From DASSNR01 sp036278935 (GTDB lineage Bacteria > Gemmatimonadota > Gemmatimonadetes > Gemmatimonadales > Gemmatimonadaceae): DNA of 64,000 nt. The stretch covers positions 1-64,000 of the forward strand of contig DASUKA010000050.1 of the NCBI GenBank assembly GCA_036278935.1, in the 5' to 3' direction. Each line of letters begins with the position of its first letter. The stretch's first letter is position 1. Under the pieces are notes generated by a model. The model saw nothing but the letters and a program-made list of their open reading frames with translations. It searched no databases and was not told where the DNA came from. The translations under genes were made by a program, and so were the position numbers. This document shows positions 26,984 to 35,551 of this stretch, piece by piece.

Positions 26984-28800
26984 GCCGCGGAGCTGGGCTC
27001 GCTCTCCGTCGCCACACCATACGGCAGCCGCTCCGGCGCCGTCGTGACCGGATGCAGCGGATGCGTCACCGCCTGCGGGTGCGCTACCAGATGGGACCCG
27101 ATCGCGAGAAAGTCGAGATGCCCGGCCAGAAAGCCGCGCACCGCGTCATCGGCACTATAGACGATGGGCTCCTCGTGCATGTTGAAGCTGGTATTGACGA
27201 TGGCCGGCAGCCCGGTGCGCCGATGGAACGCCGCGATGATCGCGTAGTACTCCGGATTGCGATCGCGGCACACGAGCTGCGGCCTGGCGGTGCCGTCCAC
27301 GTGAACAACCCCTTGCAGGTGCCGCCGCATCCACGGGGTGCAGTGGAAGGTGAGGGTCATGAACTCCGCCGCGTGCTCGGCGCCATCCACGTCCAGGAAG
27401 CAGCGGTCACGTTCCTCGTACAGCACCGATGGCGCGAACGGCATGAACTCCGTGCGATGCAGGTTCGTGTTGAGCCAGTCGTTCACGCTCCGGTCGGTGG
27501 GCTGATAGAGGATCGAGCGGTTGCCCAGTGCGCGCGGTCCGTATGGCGCGCTGCCGGTGGCGCGCGCCACCACGTACCCTTGCGCCAGCAACTCCGCAAT
27601 ACGCTCATCCATCGGGCCCTGCCCGGCGGCGGGCTCGAGCTGATGGCTCCGCAGCGCGTGCGCGATGTCCGTCTCGGTCATGCGTGCCGAGAGCCAGACA
27701 TGCGGGAGCGGCGCAGGGTCGCGGGGCATGGTGGCGGGCAGGATGCCGGGGATGCAGGCCGCGAGCGCTGCGCCGGCACTGAGGCCGCCGTCACCCATGT
27801 GCGGGTGGATGAACACGCGATCGATACTGGGCAGGCCGTGAACTTCCTCGTTCACGCGCACGTTCGCGAACACACCGCCGGCCGCCGCCAGATGGCGGAG
27901 CCCGGTGCGCCGGGCCCAGTGATCGACGTAGCGCCGCATCACGTCCTCGACGTGCGCCTGGATGGTCGCCGCCAGGTCCTCGCGCGTCCAGCCGGCCGGC
28001 AGCCGCCGCTGGAGGTCGGCGATCGCCGCGCGGAACACAAGGCCGCGATTCACCAGCGTTCCGCCCTGCTCGTCGATGAGCGCGCGCAGAATGGGCAGGT
28101 ACCGCGGTTCGCCGTACGCCGCCAACCCCGTGACCTTCCCCTCGTGCTTCATGGCCTTGAAGCCGCACAGGTGCGTGACGTACGCGTAGTAGTTGCCGAG
28201 CGAGTTGAAGGCTGAGGTTTCATGCAGATACTCGAACCGTCCATCCCGCACGGCATAGATGAGCGAGCTGCGCCCATCGCCGCCGCCATCCACCGACATG
28301 ACGAGCGCGTTGGTGAAGCCGCTCGTGAAGTACGCGGACGCCACGTGTGCCAGGTGATGGTCCACGAAGATGATGGGACAGCGGACTCCGAACTCGGTGC
28401 GGAGGATGCGACGGATCGCGTGCCGGCGGTACGCGAAGCTCGGCGCGAGGAGGCCGTAGTACGCCCGCTCCAGCGCGGGCATGCGCGCATGGTAGCGCGA
28501 GAAGGTGTCCGCCGCCCGCTTCACCACGCCGCCCACGCCACCCGCGCGGTGCTGGAACCATCCATCGAATGGCTCGTGGGCATCCACCAGCAGATCACGT
28601 GTGGAGGCGACGAGCACGGCGTCGAGATCCTGGATCGTCGTGCCGCTCACGCGGCAGACTTCGGCGATGGCGTCGCGGGGAATGCCCATCACCATCTTCA
28701 TCCGGCAGAGGCGCTCTTCGTTCACGGCAGCCAGGAGCCGCCCATCCTCCACGATGGCTGCGCCACTGTCACCCTCGGTAGTGAGACCGAGCGTTCTCAT
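26980..28800 (-). CDS. Carbamoyltransferase (NodU/TobZ family)
   Basis: 606-residue O-carbamoyltransferase. The N-terminal Kae1-like domain has LTTEGDSGAAIVEDGRLLAAVNEERL and the metal-binding HHLAHVASAYFTSGF with SVDGGGDGRS. The C-terminal YrdC-like domain has TGSAPYGPRALGNRSIL and VNTSFNMHEEPIV. The family uses carbamoyl phosphate and ATP to form a carbamoyl-adenylate and transfers the carbamoyl group to a sugar hydroxyl, here most likely on the exported glycan. ATG 28800 has AGGGGGGA about eight bases upstream; the longer frame is rejected. A weak -24/-12-like sequence (TGG-N11-TGC, 28912-28926) lies about 110 bases upstream. Confidence 0.92.
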   Translation of the reverse strand: MRTLGLTTEGDSGAAIVEDGRLLAAVNEERLCRMKMVMGIPRDAIAEVCRVSGTTIQDLDAVLVASTRDLLVDAHEPFDGWFQHRAGGVGGVVKRAADTFSRYHARMPALERAYYGLLAPSFAYRRHAIRRILRTEFGVRCPIIFVDHHLAHVASAYFTSGFTNALVMSVDGGGDGRSSLIYAVRDGRFEYLHETSAFNSLGNYYAYVTHLCGFKAMKHEGKVTGLAAYGEPRYLPILRALIDEQGGTLVNRGLVFRAAIADLQRRLPAGWTREDLAATIQAHVEDVMRRYVDHWARRTGLRHLAAAGGVFANVRVNEEVHGLPSIDRVFIHPHMGDGGLSAGAALAACIPGILPATMPRDPAPLPHVWLSARMTETDIAHALRSHQLEPAAGQGPMDERIAELLAQGYVVARATGSAPYGPRALGNRSILYQPTDRSVNDWLNTNLHRTEFMPFAPSVLYEERDRCFLDVDGAEHAAEFMTLTFHCTPWMRRHLQGVVHVDGTARPQLVCRDRNPEYYAIIAAFHRRTGLPAIVNTSFNMHEEPIVYSADDAVRGFLAGHLDFLAIGSHLVAHPQAVTHPLHPVTTAPERLPYGVATESEPSSAA

Positions 28801-28980
28801 GGCGCGGTCCCCCCTGCGTGCATAGCGACCTCCGCACCTACCGCCTGAAACGCAAAGCTCTCGCGGGCAGGAGGGGCAAGGCAGTCCTGCCGCTGTCGCC
28901 TTCAACGTTTCGCACTGCGAATACCAGACCACACCGGGCGCGCGACCCGCAGCAGTCGTTCGTCCTCGCGCGATGATGCG

Positions 28981-29988
28981 CTATTCGCGAGTGATGGAGG
29001 AGGATGGCGCGGACTTGATGCGGTAGCTGCGGCCGCGCGCGGCGTTGAAGTGCACGATCATTTCCCCGATCAACCCCAGTGCGATGGACTGGATGCCGAG
29101 GATGAAGAGCAGGACGCTCAGAATGAGCAGGGGACGTCCCCCGATGCCTTCTCCGCCAATGCGCTCGGCCAGCAGCCAGAGAAGAATCACCCCGCCCGCG
29201 AACGCGAACACGCTGCCGATGAGCCCGAAGAAGCGCAACGGCTTCTCGGTGAAGCGGAGCAGGAAGAAGAGCCCGAGCACGTCGATCAACCGGCGGAGAT
29301 AGATGCCCGGGCCGTACACGCGTCCGCGCAGATTGCTGGGGTGCTGCCGGCAGGGCGCCTCCTCCACCACGTAGCCATTGTGCAGGGCCAGCAGCGGCAG
29401 GAAGCGGGCAAAATCGCCGTAGAGCGGCAATTGCTCCAGCACCTCGCGGCGAATCGCGCGCACGCCGCACGCCACGTCGTGGATCCTCCCCTGCGTGAGG
29501 GGGTCGATGATGAAACGGAGGACGCGGCTCTGCAGCCGATTGACCAGTGCATCGTGGCGCGGCGACCGGCACGCGACCACGAAATCCGCCCCCCGCTCGA
29601 TCCGCTCGAGCAGCGTGCCGACCTCCGCGATGGCCACCTGCCGGTACGCCGGCAGCGTGAGCACAACCGGTGCGCGACACCGGCCAAGCGCCATGCGCAG
29701 AAGCGCCGTCTCGCCCACGGCGCGCCCGGTCTGCATGATCTGAATCGGTTCGCCCTGCTCGATCAGCCCGCGAAGTGGGCTCAGCAGGGCGGTGAAGTAG
29801 GGATGCGCGACGACGATGAACTCGAACGACCGCCCCAGCCCGCGCAGCGTCGCCGCGCACTCCTCATAGAGCGCCGCGAGCGACTCGGGGCGCTCCGACA
29901 CCGTGACCACCACGGAGATATCAGGGGCCACATCACCCAGCGGTTCGCTCTGCGTCATGGGCTGCAGCGCCGTGGCGACCGTGTTCAT
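28981..29988 (-). CDS. DPM1-like family 2 glycosyltransferase with lost catalytic motifs
   Basis: 335 residues with the layout of polyprenyl-phosphate glycosyltransferases: a GT-A-like domain (~1-240) and two C-terminal helices. It is clearly a paralogue of the next gene upstream (shared VACGVRAIRREVLEQLPLYGD..RFLPLLA and the GIYLRRLIDVLGLFFLLRFTEKPLRFFG style linker). However, the VDDGS donor motif is IVVAHPY (~58-64) and the metal-binding DGDLQ is LPAYRQ (~112-117). It is therefore probably not a classical metal-dependent transferase; it may be a partner subunit or have a changed mechanism. ATG 29988 overlaps the upstream stop by four bases. Confidence 0.85.
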   Translation of the reverse strand: MNTVATALQPMTQSEPLGDVAPDISVVVTVSERPESLAALYEECAATLRGLGRSFEFIVVAHPYFTALLSPLRGLIEQGEPIQIMQTGRAVGETALLRMALGRCRAPVVLTLPAYRQVAIAEVGTLLERIERGADFVVACRSPRHDALVNRLQSRVLRFIIDPLTQGRIHDVACGVRAIRREVLEQLPLYGDFARFLPLLALHNGYVVEEAPCRQHPSNLRGRVYGPGIYLRRLIDVLGLFFLLRFTEKPLRFFGLIGSVFAFAGGVILLWLLAERIGGEGIGGRPLLILSVLLFILGIQSIALGLIGEMIVHFNAARGRSYRIKSAPSSSITRE

Positions 29989-30938
29989 GCGGACGCCCGC
30001 GAGGTGGTGGTCGGGAAATCCTGGGCCTCCTGCCGCGACTTCTGCAGCGCGACCTCCGCAATGAGTCCCAGCATGAGGAGATAGCAGGCGAGGGTGATCC
30101 AGAGCAGCGCGACGGTGGGCAGCACGTACGCGCGTTCGCTGCGCACGCTGTAGAGGGCCAGCGAGCTGAGCCAGTAGATCAGCACCGCCAGGCCGAGGAG
30201 GCCGGCACCGAACGCGCCGGCGCCGAACATCCCCAGCGGCCGTTCGCGAAACGAGCTGATCATCTTAATGGTCAAGAGGTCGGCCAGCAGCTTGGCCACC
30301 CGCGACAGTCCATACTTGCTCTTGCCGAACCGGCGTGCGTGATGCCGGACAGGGATCTCCGTGATCCGCGCGGCTGCGGTGGCCGCCGCCAGCGCCGGCA
30401 GGAAGCGGTGCATGTCGGAATACAGCGGGAGCTGCTCGAGCAGCTGTCGCCGGTACGCCTTGAGCGAGCAGCCATTGTCCCGGATCGAAACGCCAGTGAG
30501 CCAGGCGATGAGGCGATTGGCCACCCACGACGGAAGCTTCCGCGTGAAGAACCGATCCTTGCGCCGCATCCGATAGCCCGCCACCAGGTCGTAGCCGGTG
30601 TTGAGCGTGGCGACCAGTCGCGGGATGTCCTGCGGATCGTTCTGCAGGTCTCCATCCATGCTCACGATCACCTCGCCGCGCGCGGCGTCGAATCCAGCGC
30701 GCATGGCCTGGGTCTGTCCGTAATTTCTGGCCAGGCACACGAGACGGATGCGTGCATCGGCCGCGCAGCACTCCGCCGCAATGCGGGCGGTTGCGTCGCG
30801 GCTTCCGTCGTCCACGAGCACCAGCTCCCACCCCTCCTCGGCGACCAGTGCGGAGCGCACGGCCTCGACGAGCGGCGCGACGCTCTCCTCTTCATTGAAG
30901 AGCGGTACGACGACGGAGAGCGAGGGTTCGGGTAGCAG
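29985..30938 (-). CDS. DPM1/ArnC-like polyprenyl-phosphate glycosyltransferase, CTG start
   Basis: About 317 residues. The GT-A domain has SVVVPLFNEEESVAPL, VLVDDGSRDAT at ~41-50, SMDGDLQNDPQDIP with the metal-binding DGD at ~95-97, and two C-terminal helices. It should load a sugar onto undecaprenyl phosphate for a GT-C enzyme. Conserved residues extend upstream of the first ATG/GTG/TTG (GTG 30860, which would remove the N-terminal strand) up to a TGA at 30942-30944. The only plausible initiator is CTG at 30936-30938, preceded by AAGGAG with 7-base spacing. It is coupled to its degenerate paralogue by ATGA. Confidence 0.88.
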   Translation of the reverse strand: MLPEPSLSVVVPLFNEEESVAPLVEAVRSALVAEEGWELVLVDDGSRDATARIAAECCAADARIRLVCLARNYGQTQAMRAGFDAARGEVIVSMDGDLQNDPQDIPRLVATLNTGYDLVAGYRMRRKDRFFTRKLPSWVANRLIAWLTGVSIRDNGCSLKAYRRQLLEQLPLYSDMHRFLPALAAATAAARITEIPVRHHARRFGKSKYGLSRVAKLLADLLTIKMISSFRERPLGMFGAGAFGAGLLGLAVLIYWLSSLALYSVRSERAYVLPTVALLWITLACYLLMLGLIAEVALQKSRQEAQDFPTTTSRASA

Positions 30939-30945
30939 AAGTCAG

Positions 30946-30951
30946 CTCCTT
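30946..30951 (-). promoter_or_regulatory. Ribosome-binding site supporting a CTG start
   Basis: The minus strand has AAGGAG followed by seven bases (CTGACTT) and then CTG at 30936-30938. This near-ideal site defines the rare start codon, because no ATG, GTG or TTG exists between the upstream in-frame stop and the conserved N-terminal strand. Confidence 0.75.
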
Positions 30952-31263
30952 CCAGGGCGTGGACGCGGCACCGACCCTCGAGTCGTGCCCGTACGGCGGT
31001 TTCGACGCCTCCGCTGCGGAGGCGATGCGCTGCGCGCACCGAATGAGGGCGAGTTCGACGCACCGGCCACGCATCGCGACCGACGTCCTTCCCGTGCCGA
31101 ATTGCGGGACAGGCCCCTGAGACTGGTTGGCCGCCACATGGCCGGCTCTGCCGGCCTCATGCTCCCTGACGCGCGCACGCCCGACGCGTCACAGTGATGA
31201 GTGGCAGAAAAGGTGCCACGCATCACATCGCGCGCAAGGGCAACCGCTCGTCTTGTCCTCATC

Positions 31264-31279
31264 TGCGCAGCCAGTGCCA
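31264..31279 (-). promoter_or_regulatory. Weak candidate sigma-54 promoter before the GT2 pair
   Basis: The minus strand reads TGGCACTGGCTGCGCA: a perfect -24 element (TGGCAC), correct GG-N10-GC spacing and a -12 element ending GCA, but GC in place of TT. The predicted leader to the GT2 start would be about 315 bases, which is long. Confidence 0.25.
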
Positions 31280-31412
31280 GTGGCACGTACCGATGCGCCA
31301 CTCTGTCGCTGGCGTCAAGCTTGCGGCTGACGCGCGTGCTGGCGCCGCTCGGCGTACGTCGCCGCCCGGATATCAGTCCGCTCCCGTGACAACACCGCAT
31401 CATGTTCATGCC

Positions 31413-32486
31413 ATGAGACGTCCGAAGCTTGCCTGGCTGCTGAAGGTGCTGGTCATGGTTGCGCTGCTCGTGCTGCTCGCATGGCTCGTTGACGTCAGGA
31501 CCCTCATCCGTACCGTAGCCTCAGCGAACGCCGGAATACTGCTCGTGGCCGTGGCACTGGCGCTTGCCGACCGTGCACTGATGATCGCGAAATGGTATCC
31601 CCTGCTGCAAGTGCAGGTTCCATCCATCCCGCTCTGGCGTGCTGCGCGCGCCTACCTCGCGGCGGGCTTTGCGGCAGTACTCCTCCCCGCTTCGCTGGGC
31701 GGAGACGTGCTGCGTGCCGTGGCGCTCGGCCGGCGCCGCGCTGCGGTGATGGAAGTGAGTGCATCGATCGCCGCCGAGCGGCTGCTCGGAGCGGTGGCCT
31801 CCGGGGTGCCCGTGCTCATCGCGTTGATACTTGCCGTCCACAGCGCCATTCCCCTGGGTCTCCTCCTCCCCTGGGCCCTCGCCGCGCTGGGCCTGGCGCT
31901 CGCCGCGCTCGTCCTGCCACTCAGCGCGCGCGTCCAGCGGTTGGTGCACGGGTTGCTCGGCGTCCGGCGCGGCGGGAAGTGGGCGGCGATGCTGCGCCGG
32001 TTCGTGAACGCGTACGCGGCATACCGATCAACGCCCGGCACTCTTGCCCTGGTGGGCATCGCATCCGTGCTCGAGCAGGGCATGCCCATTCTCGTGGCGT
32101 GGATGGTCAGCCGGTCGCTCGACCTGGGGATCTCGCTCGAGATGCTGTTGGTGGCGGTACCGCTCACGATATTCGTGGCTCGGTTGCCGGTGTCGGTGGC
32201 CGGCCTGGGTGTGAGCGAGGGGGCGATGGTCTATATCCTGTCCCTGTTCGGTGTTCCGCCCGTGGATGCCCTCGCCCTGTCACTCACGTCGCGCGCGCCC
32301 GATATCGTCAGTGTGCTTCCGGGCGCGCTCTTCTGGCACGATCTGGCATCCGTGCGCCGGGAGCGGGGGAAGGCGGTGCCGGCCGGGCGGGCCCCAGAAC
32401 CGGGCGGTGCGCTCCCTGCCAGCGGGTCGGCCCGCCTGGCCGCGGAGTCACCCACGGATGTTCCGTCGAGCCACCGCGCAACGTGA
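31413..32486 (+). CDS. Lysylphosphatidylglycerol synthase-type membrane protein (UPF0104 family)
   Basis: 357-residue polytopic protein with about eight hydrophobic segments. It matches the LPG_synthase_TM/AglD-like family: RRPKLAWLLKVLVMVALLV at the N-terminus, ALADRALMIAKWYPLL, GFAAVLLPASLGGDVLRAVAL and LPVSVAGLGVSEGAMVYIL near residue 250. The catalytic domain of MprF is absent, so only the membrane/flippase-like part exists. In glycan clusters such proteins are proposed to move lipid-linked intermediates. No Wzx-type flippase is visible in the window, which makes this a candidate for that role. ATG 31413 is the first sensible start. Confidence 0.84.
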   Translation: MRRPKLAWLLKVLVMVALLVLLAWLVDVRTLIRTVASANAGILLVAVALALADRALMIAKWYPLLQVQVPSIPLWRAARAYLAAGFAAVLLPASLGGDVLRAVALGRRRAAVMEVSASIAAERLLGAVASGVPVLIALILAVHSAIPLGLLLPWALAALGLALAALVLPLSARVQRLVHGLLGVRRGGKWAAMLRRFVNAYAAYRSTPGTLALVGIASVLEQGMPILVAWMVSRSLDLGISLEMLLVAVPLTIFVARLPVSVAGLGVSEGAMVYILSLFGVPPVDALALSLTSRAPDIVSVLPGALFWHDLASVRRERGKAVPAGRAPEPGGALPASGSARLAAESPTDVPSSHRAT

Positions 32487-32553
32487 GAGCGGCCGTCATC
32501 GGCATGGTTTTCGCCATCACCCACCATGAACGGACGGTGCTCATGGCACCGGA

Positions 32554-32583
32554 GTCCTCCGCGTCTACGGTGACGCGGAGGAC
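32554..32583. terminator. Perfect 12-bp hairpin between two operon genes
   Basis: GTCCTCCGCGTC and GACGCGGAGGAC form a perfect 12-bp stem with a 6-base loop, ending 24 bases before the next start codon. It lacks a T-run, so it may reduce read-through, stabilise an mRNA end or control translation of the GT4 gene. Confidence 0.5.
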
Positions 32584-32607
32584 GTTGATCAGGAACCGTA
32601 CTTCTGC

Positions 32608-33744
32608 ATGGTCGTGATGCGTATTGGGGTGATGTTGCGATCGATCGACGAAGATCAAGGAATCGGCATTTACACGCGTAATCTTCTTCCCCGACTGCTG
32701 GAGGCTGATCCCGAGACCGAATACATCCTCATCTACCGCACGCCGCGCTTCCGTGGAAGCTTTGCCGGCTACCCCAACGCTACGGAAGTGTCGCTCGATA
32801 TGCCGACCAAGCTCTTCTGGGATCAGGTCGGCTCACCGTGGACGGCACGCCGCTACGGCATCGACCTGCTCTTCAATACAAAGTTCACCGTGCCGTTTCT
32901 CACTGGGCGGCGCCCCGTGATGATGCTGCACGGCTCGATGCAGTTCGTGCACCCCGAGTACTTCGGCCGCGTCGACATTGCCTACCTTCGTCGCGTGATG
33001 CCGCTCTACTGCCGCAAGGCGGTCCACCTGATCGCCAACTCGGAGCTCACGGCGAACGACTTTGCCGACCGGCTGCACGTGCCGCAGGAGAAGATGACGG
33101 TCATTCACCTGGCGGCGGACGACCACTTCCGACCGGTGGAGGATCCGGAGCAGCGCGCGGCGATCCGCGCGAGATATCATCTCCCCCAGCATTTCGTGCT
33201 GTCGGTGAGCAAGTACTTCCCGGGGAAGAACGTGCCGTCGCTCATTCGCGCATACGCGGCGCTGCCGCCGACGCTGCGGAGTGGACTGGTGCTCGTGGGT
33301 GCCGGCGTGGATCGCTATCTCGATGATCTGGGACTCCGCGACACGCCGCTGGCCCGGGAGATCATCACGCCGGGATGGGTGGACCAACACGTGCTGCCCA
33401 CCATCTACAGCATGGCGGACGTCTTTGCCTTCCCCTCCAGCTACGAGGAGTTCGGGATCCCGATGGTGGAGGCAATGGCGTGCGGCTGTCCGGTGGTGGC
33501 ATCCAGTACAGGCGCGCTGCCGGAAGTGAGCGACGGTGCGGCACTGTTGGTGGATCCCTTCGATCTGCCGGGATGGACCGACGCGCTCACCCGGGTGATG
33601 GAGAGTGCCGCGCTCCGCGCGCGGCTCCGCCAGCGCGGACTCGCGCGGGCGCGGCACTTCAGTTGGCGGGAGCACGCCATCCGGACGGCGGAGGTGCTGC
33701 ATGGCTGTGCGGTGCTGCGACGCCCGGCGCGCGCGGTCGCGTGA
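32608..33744 (+). CDS. GT4 glycosyltransferase
   Basis: 378 residues. The N-terminal domain begins MRIGVMLRSIDEDQGIGIYTRNLLPRLL, the usual mannosyltransferase-like opening. The C-terminal domain shows LSVSKYFPGKNVPSLIRAYA and FPSSYEEFGIPMVEAMACGCPVV with the full E-x7-E donor motif. ATG 32608 and the in-frame ATG 32617 are equally possible starts. The stop overlaps the following methyltransferase by four bases (GTGA). It opens a coupled run of four genes. Confidence 0.9.
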   Translation: MVVMRIGVMLRSIDEDQGIGIYTRNLLPRLLEADPETEYILIYRTPRFRGSFAGYPNATEVSLDMPTKLFWDQVGSPWTARRYGIDLLFNTKFTVPFLTGRRPVMMLHGSMQFVHPEYFGRVDIAYLRRVMPLYCRKAVHLIANSELTANDFADRLHVPQEKMTVIHLAADDHFRPVEDPEQRAAIRARYHLPQHFVLSVSKYFPGKNVPSLIRAYAALPPTLRSGLVLVGAGVDRYLDDLGLRDTPLAREIITPGWVDQHVLPTIYSMADVFAFPSSYEEFGIPMVEAMACGCPVVASSTGALPEVSDGAALLVDPFDLPGWTDALTRVMESAALRARLRQRGLARARHFSWREHAIRTAEVLHGCAVLRRPARAVA

Positions 33745-34565
33745 CCCGCACCGCGCTCCCGTCCACCACGCGCCCGCCGCATCCACGAATGGCGGGGGCC
33801 GGCCTTGCACACGATGTCGAGACGCCGGACGTCCACACCGCGTCCGCTTCGTACCGTAACCGCTTTGTGGGCGGCGGCCGGCTCGCACTCCTGCGGCAGG
33901 CGGAGGGCGTAACGCGAGCACTCCGGGCAACGGGCTCCGCCCCGCTCAGCGTGCTGGACGTCGGCGGCGGACATGCGCAGCTCACCGGCGCCCTGCAGCG
34001 GGCCGGACACCGCGTAGTGGTGCACGGGAGCACGGAGGCGTGCTTTCAGTGGATCCAACCGCTGGCGGCGGCCGCGCCGCAACAGGTGACGCCATGCGTC
34101 GCGCGGCTGCTGGCGCTCCCCTTCGCGACCGGTGCTTTCGACCTGGTGTGCGGCATCCGCCTCCTGGCCCACGTATCCGAGTGGCGCGCGCTCCTGGCCG
34201 AGATGGCGCGGGTGAGCCGGCGCTTTCTCCTCCTCGATTTCCCATTGGATGGCGGGATGCAGCGGCTCTCCGGACCGGGATTCCGGCTCAAGCGCACGGT
34301 GGAGAAGAACACACGACCGTTTTTTCTGTACCGGCGCACGGATGTCGTGAGCTGCCTCGCGACAGTGGATGTCCAGCCCGTGTTGTCGTTCGGCGAGCTG
34401 GTGCTCCCGCTGGCGCTGCATCGCGCGCTCCATCTGCCGCGGCTCTCGCTGCTCGCGGAGCGCGCGCTGGCGGGGATGGGACTCGGGGACCGGATCGGCT
34501 CGCCCGTGCTGCTCCTGGGTGAGAAGCGGGTGCACGGTCGTACGGATCATGCCATGGAGGAATGA
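33741..34565 (+). CDS. Class I SAM-dependent methyltransferase
   Basis: About 274 residues. SAM motif I is VLDVGGGHAQLTGAL near residue 75, followed by LALPFATGAFDLVCGIRLLAHVSEWRALLAEMARVSRRFLLLDFP, the Methyltransf_11 pattern. The C-terminal 100 residues are basic, with FRLKRTVEKNTRPFFLYRR. GTG 33741 overlaps the GT4 stop by four bases; ATG 33789 is an alternative. Its stop overlaps the epimerase start. It is probably a sugar O-methyltransferase or a late tailoring step of the glycan. Confidence 0.84.
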   Translation: MTRTALPSTTRPPHPRMAGAGLAHDVETPDVHTASASYRNRFVGGGRLALLRQAEGVTRALRATGSAPLSVLDVGGGHAQLTGALQRAGHRVVVHGSTEACFQWIQPLAAAAPQQVTPCVARLLALPFATGAFDLVCGIRLLAHVSEWRALLAEMARVSRRFLLLDFPLDGGMQRLSGPGFRLKRTVEKNTRPFFLYRRTDVVSCLATVDVQPVLSFGELVLPLALHRALHLPRLSLLAERALAGMGLGDRIGSPVLLLGEKRVHGRTDHAMEE

Positions 34566-35551
34566 CCATGAAGGTGCTGGTCACCGGAGGATTGGGATTC
34601 ACCGGGAGCGCGCTCTGCCGGCGTCTCGCGCAGGAGGGGCACGAGGTCACGGCGCTGGACTCCAAGCACGGGCTCTTCGATGACGAACTGACGCGCCTGG
34701 GCGTGCGCGCGCGCATCGGCTCGGTCACGGACCGCGCACTGGTGGGCACGCTCACCGCGGGGTGCGATCGTGTGTACCATCTGGCGGCCGCGTTTCGACT
34801 GGTGAATCTCGGCAAACGCCAGTATCACGACGTCAATGTGAACGGAACGCGCTGGGTGATGGAGGCGGCGCTCGAGCATGGCGTCGAGCGCGTGGTGTAT
34901 TGCAGTACCTGCGGCGTGCACGGCGATGTGAAGCATCCTCCCGCCACGGAGACATCGCCCGTCAGGCCCGCCGACTACTACCAGCAAACCAAATGGGAAG
35001 GTGAAGTGGTGGCGCGCGCGTTTCTCGCGCGCGGGCTCTGGGTGTCCATCGTGCGCCCGACCGCCATCTACGGGCCGGGCGACCCCGAGCGATTCCTCCT
35101 CATCTACCGGCGCGTTGCGCACGGGCATTTCACCTTTCTCGGCGACGGATCCGCGCACTACCACCCGGTATTTATCGAAAATCTGATCGATGGAATACTT
35201 CTCGCCAGTGAGCAACCTCGAGCGAAGGGGCAGAGCTATCTGATCGCGGACGAGCGATCGCTGCCCATTCGCGAGCTGGTCGTGGAGGTTGGGAATGCGT
35301 TGGGAGTCGATGTGTCCATCCGACGCCTCCCGTTCTGGCCGGCGTATCTGGTGGCCGGCACCGTTGAAGCGCTGTATAAGCCGTTCCCCGTGGAGCCGCC
35401 GATCTTTCGCCGCCGGCTCGACTGGTTCCGGCAGAACCGGTCGTTCGACATCGGGAAGGCGCGACGTGAGCTCGGGTACGAGCCGCGCGTCGATATCCCG
35501 ACCGGGTTGAAACGGACGGGCGAATGGTATCGGCAGCAGGGGCTGATCTAG
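34562..35551 (+). CDS. NAD-dependent epimerase/dehydratase (extended SDR)
   Basis: 329 residues. The cofactor motif KVLVTGGLGFTGSALCRRL opens the Rossmann fold. The catalytic set is YCSTCGVHG (the Ser/Thr) and YYQQTKWEGE (YxxxK) near residue 140. NDP-sugar or beta-hydroxysteroid-type substrates are possible; the neighbourhood favours a nucleotide sugar. ATG 34562 overlaps the methyltransferase stop by four bases, and the 3' end overlaps the following GT4 start by 28 bases, so it is translationally linked on both sides. Confidence 0.88.
   Translation: MTMKVLVTGGLGFTGSALCRRLAQEGHEVTALDSKHGLFDDELTRLGVRARIGSVTDRALVGTLTAGCDRVYHLAAAFRLVNLGKRQYHDVNVNGTRWVMEAALEHGVERVVYCSTCGVHGDVKHPPATETSPVRPADYYQQTKWEGEVVARAFLARGLWVSIVRPTAIYGPGDPERFLLIYRRVAHGHFTFLGDGSAHYHPVFIENLIDGILLASEQPRAKGQSYLIADERSLPIRELVVEVGNALGVDVSIRRLPFWPAYLVAGTVEALYKPFPVEPPIFRRRLDWFRQNRSFDIGKARRELGYEPRVDIPTGLKRTGEWYRQQGLI

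Larger units (their letters stand above)
30939..31412. other. Divergent intergenic region, about 470 bp
   Basis: No convincing gene. It separates the minus-strand GT2 pair from the plus-strand flippase-like operon. It contains the 11-base palindrome TGCCAGTGGCA at about 31274-31284, overlapping a sigma-54-like site on the minus strand. Short frames in the region have no protein-like composition. Confidence 0.45.

Noticed and set aside
28981..29988. Calling the degenerate GT2 gene a pseudogene
   Set aside because: The frame is full length, translationally coupled and keeps its membrane helices; only catalytic motifs changed, so it is kept as a CDS.
31279..31296. TGGCACG sequence on the plus strand before the flippase-like gene
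   Set aside because: Eleven bases instead of ten separate the -24 GG from the next GC, which sigma-54 does not tolerate.
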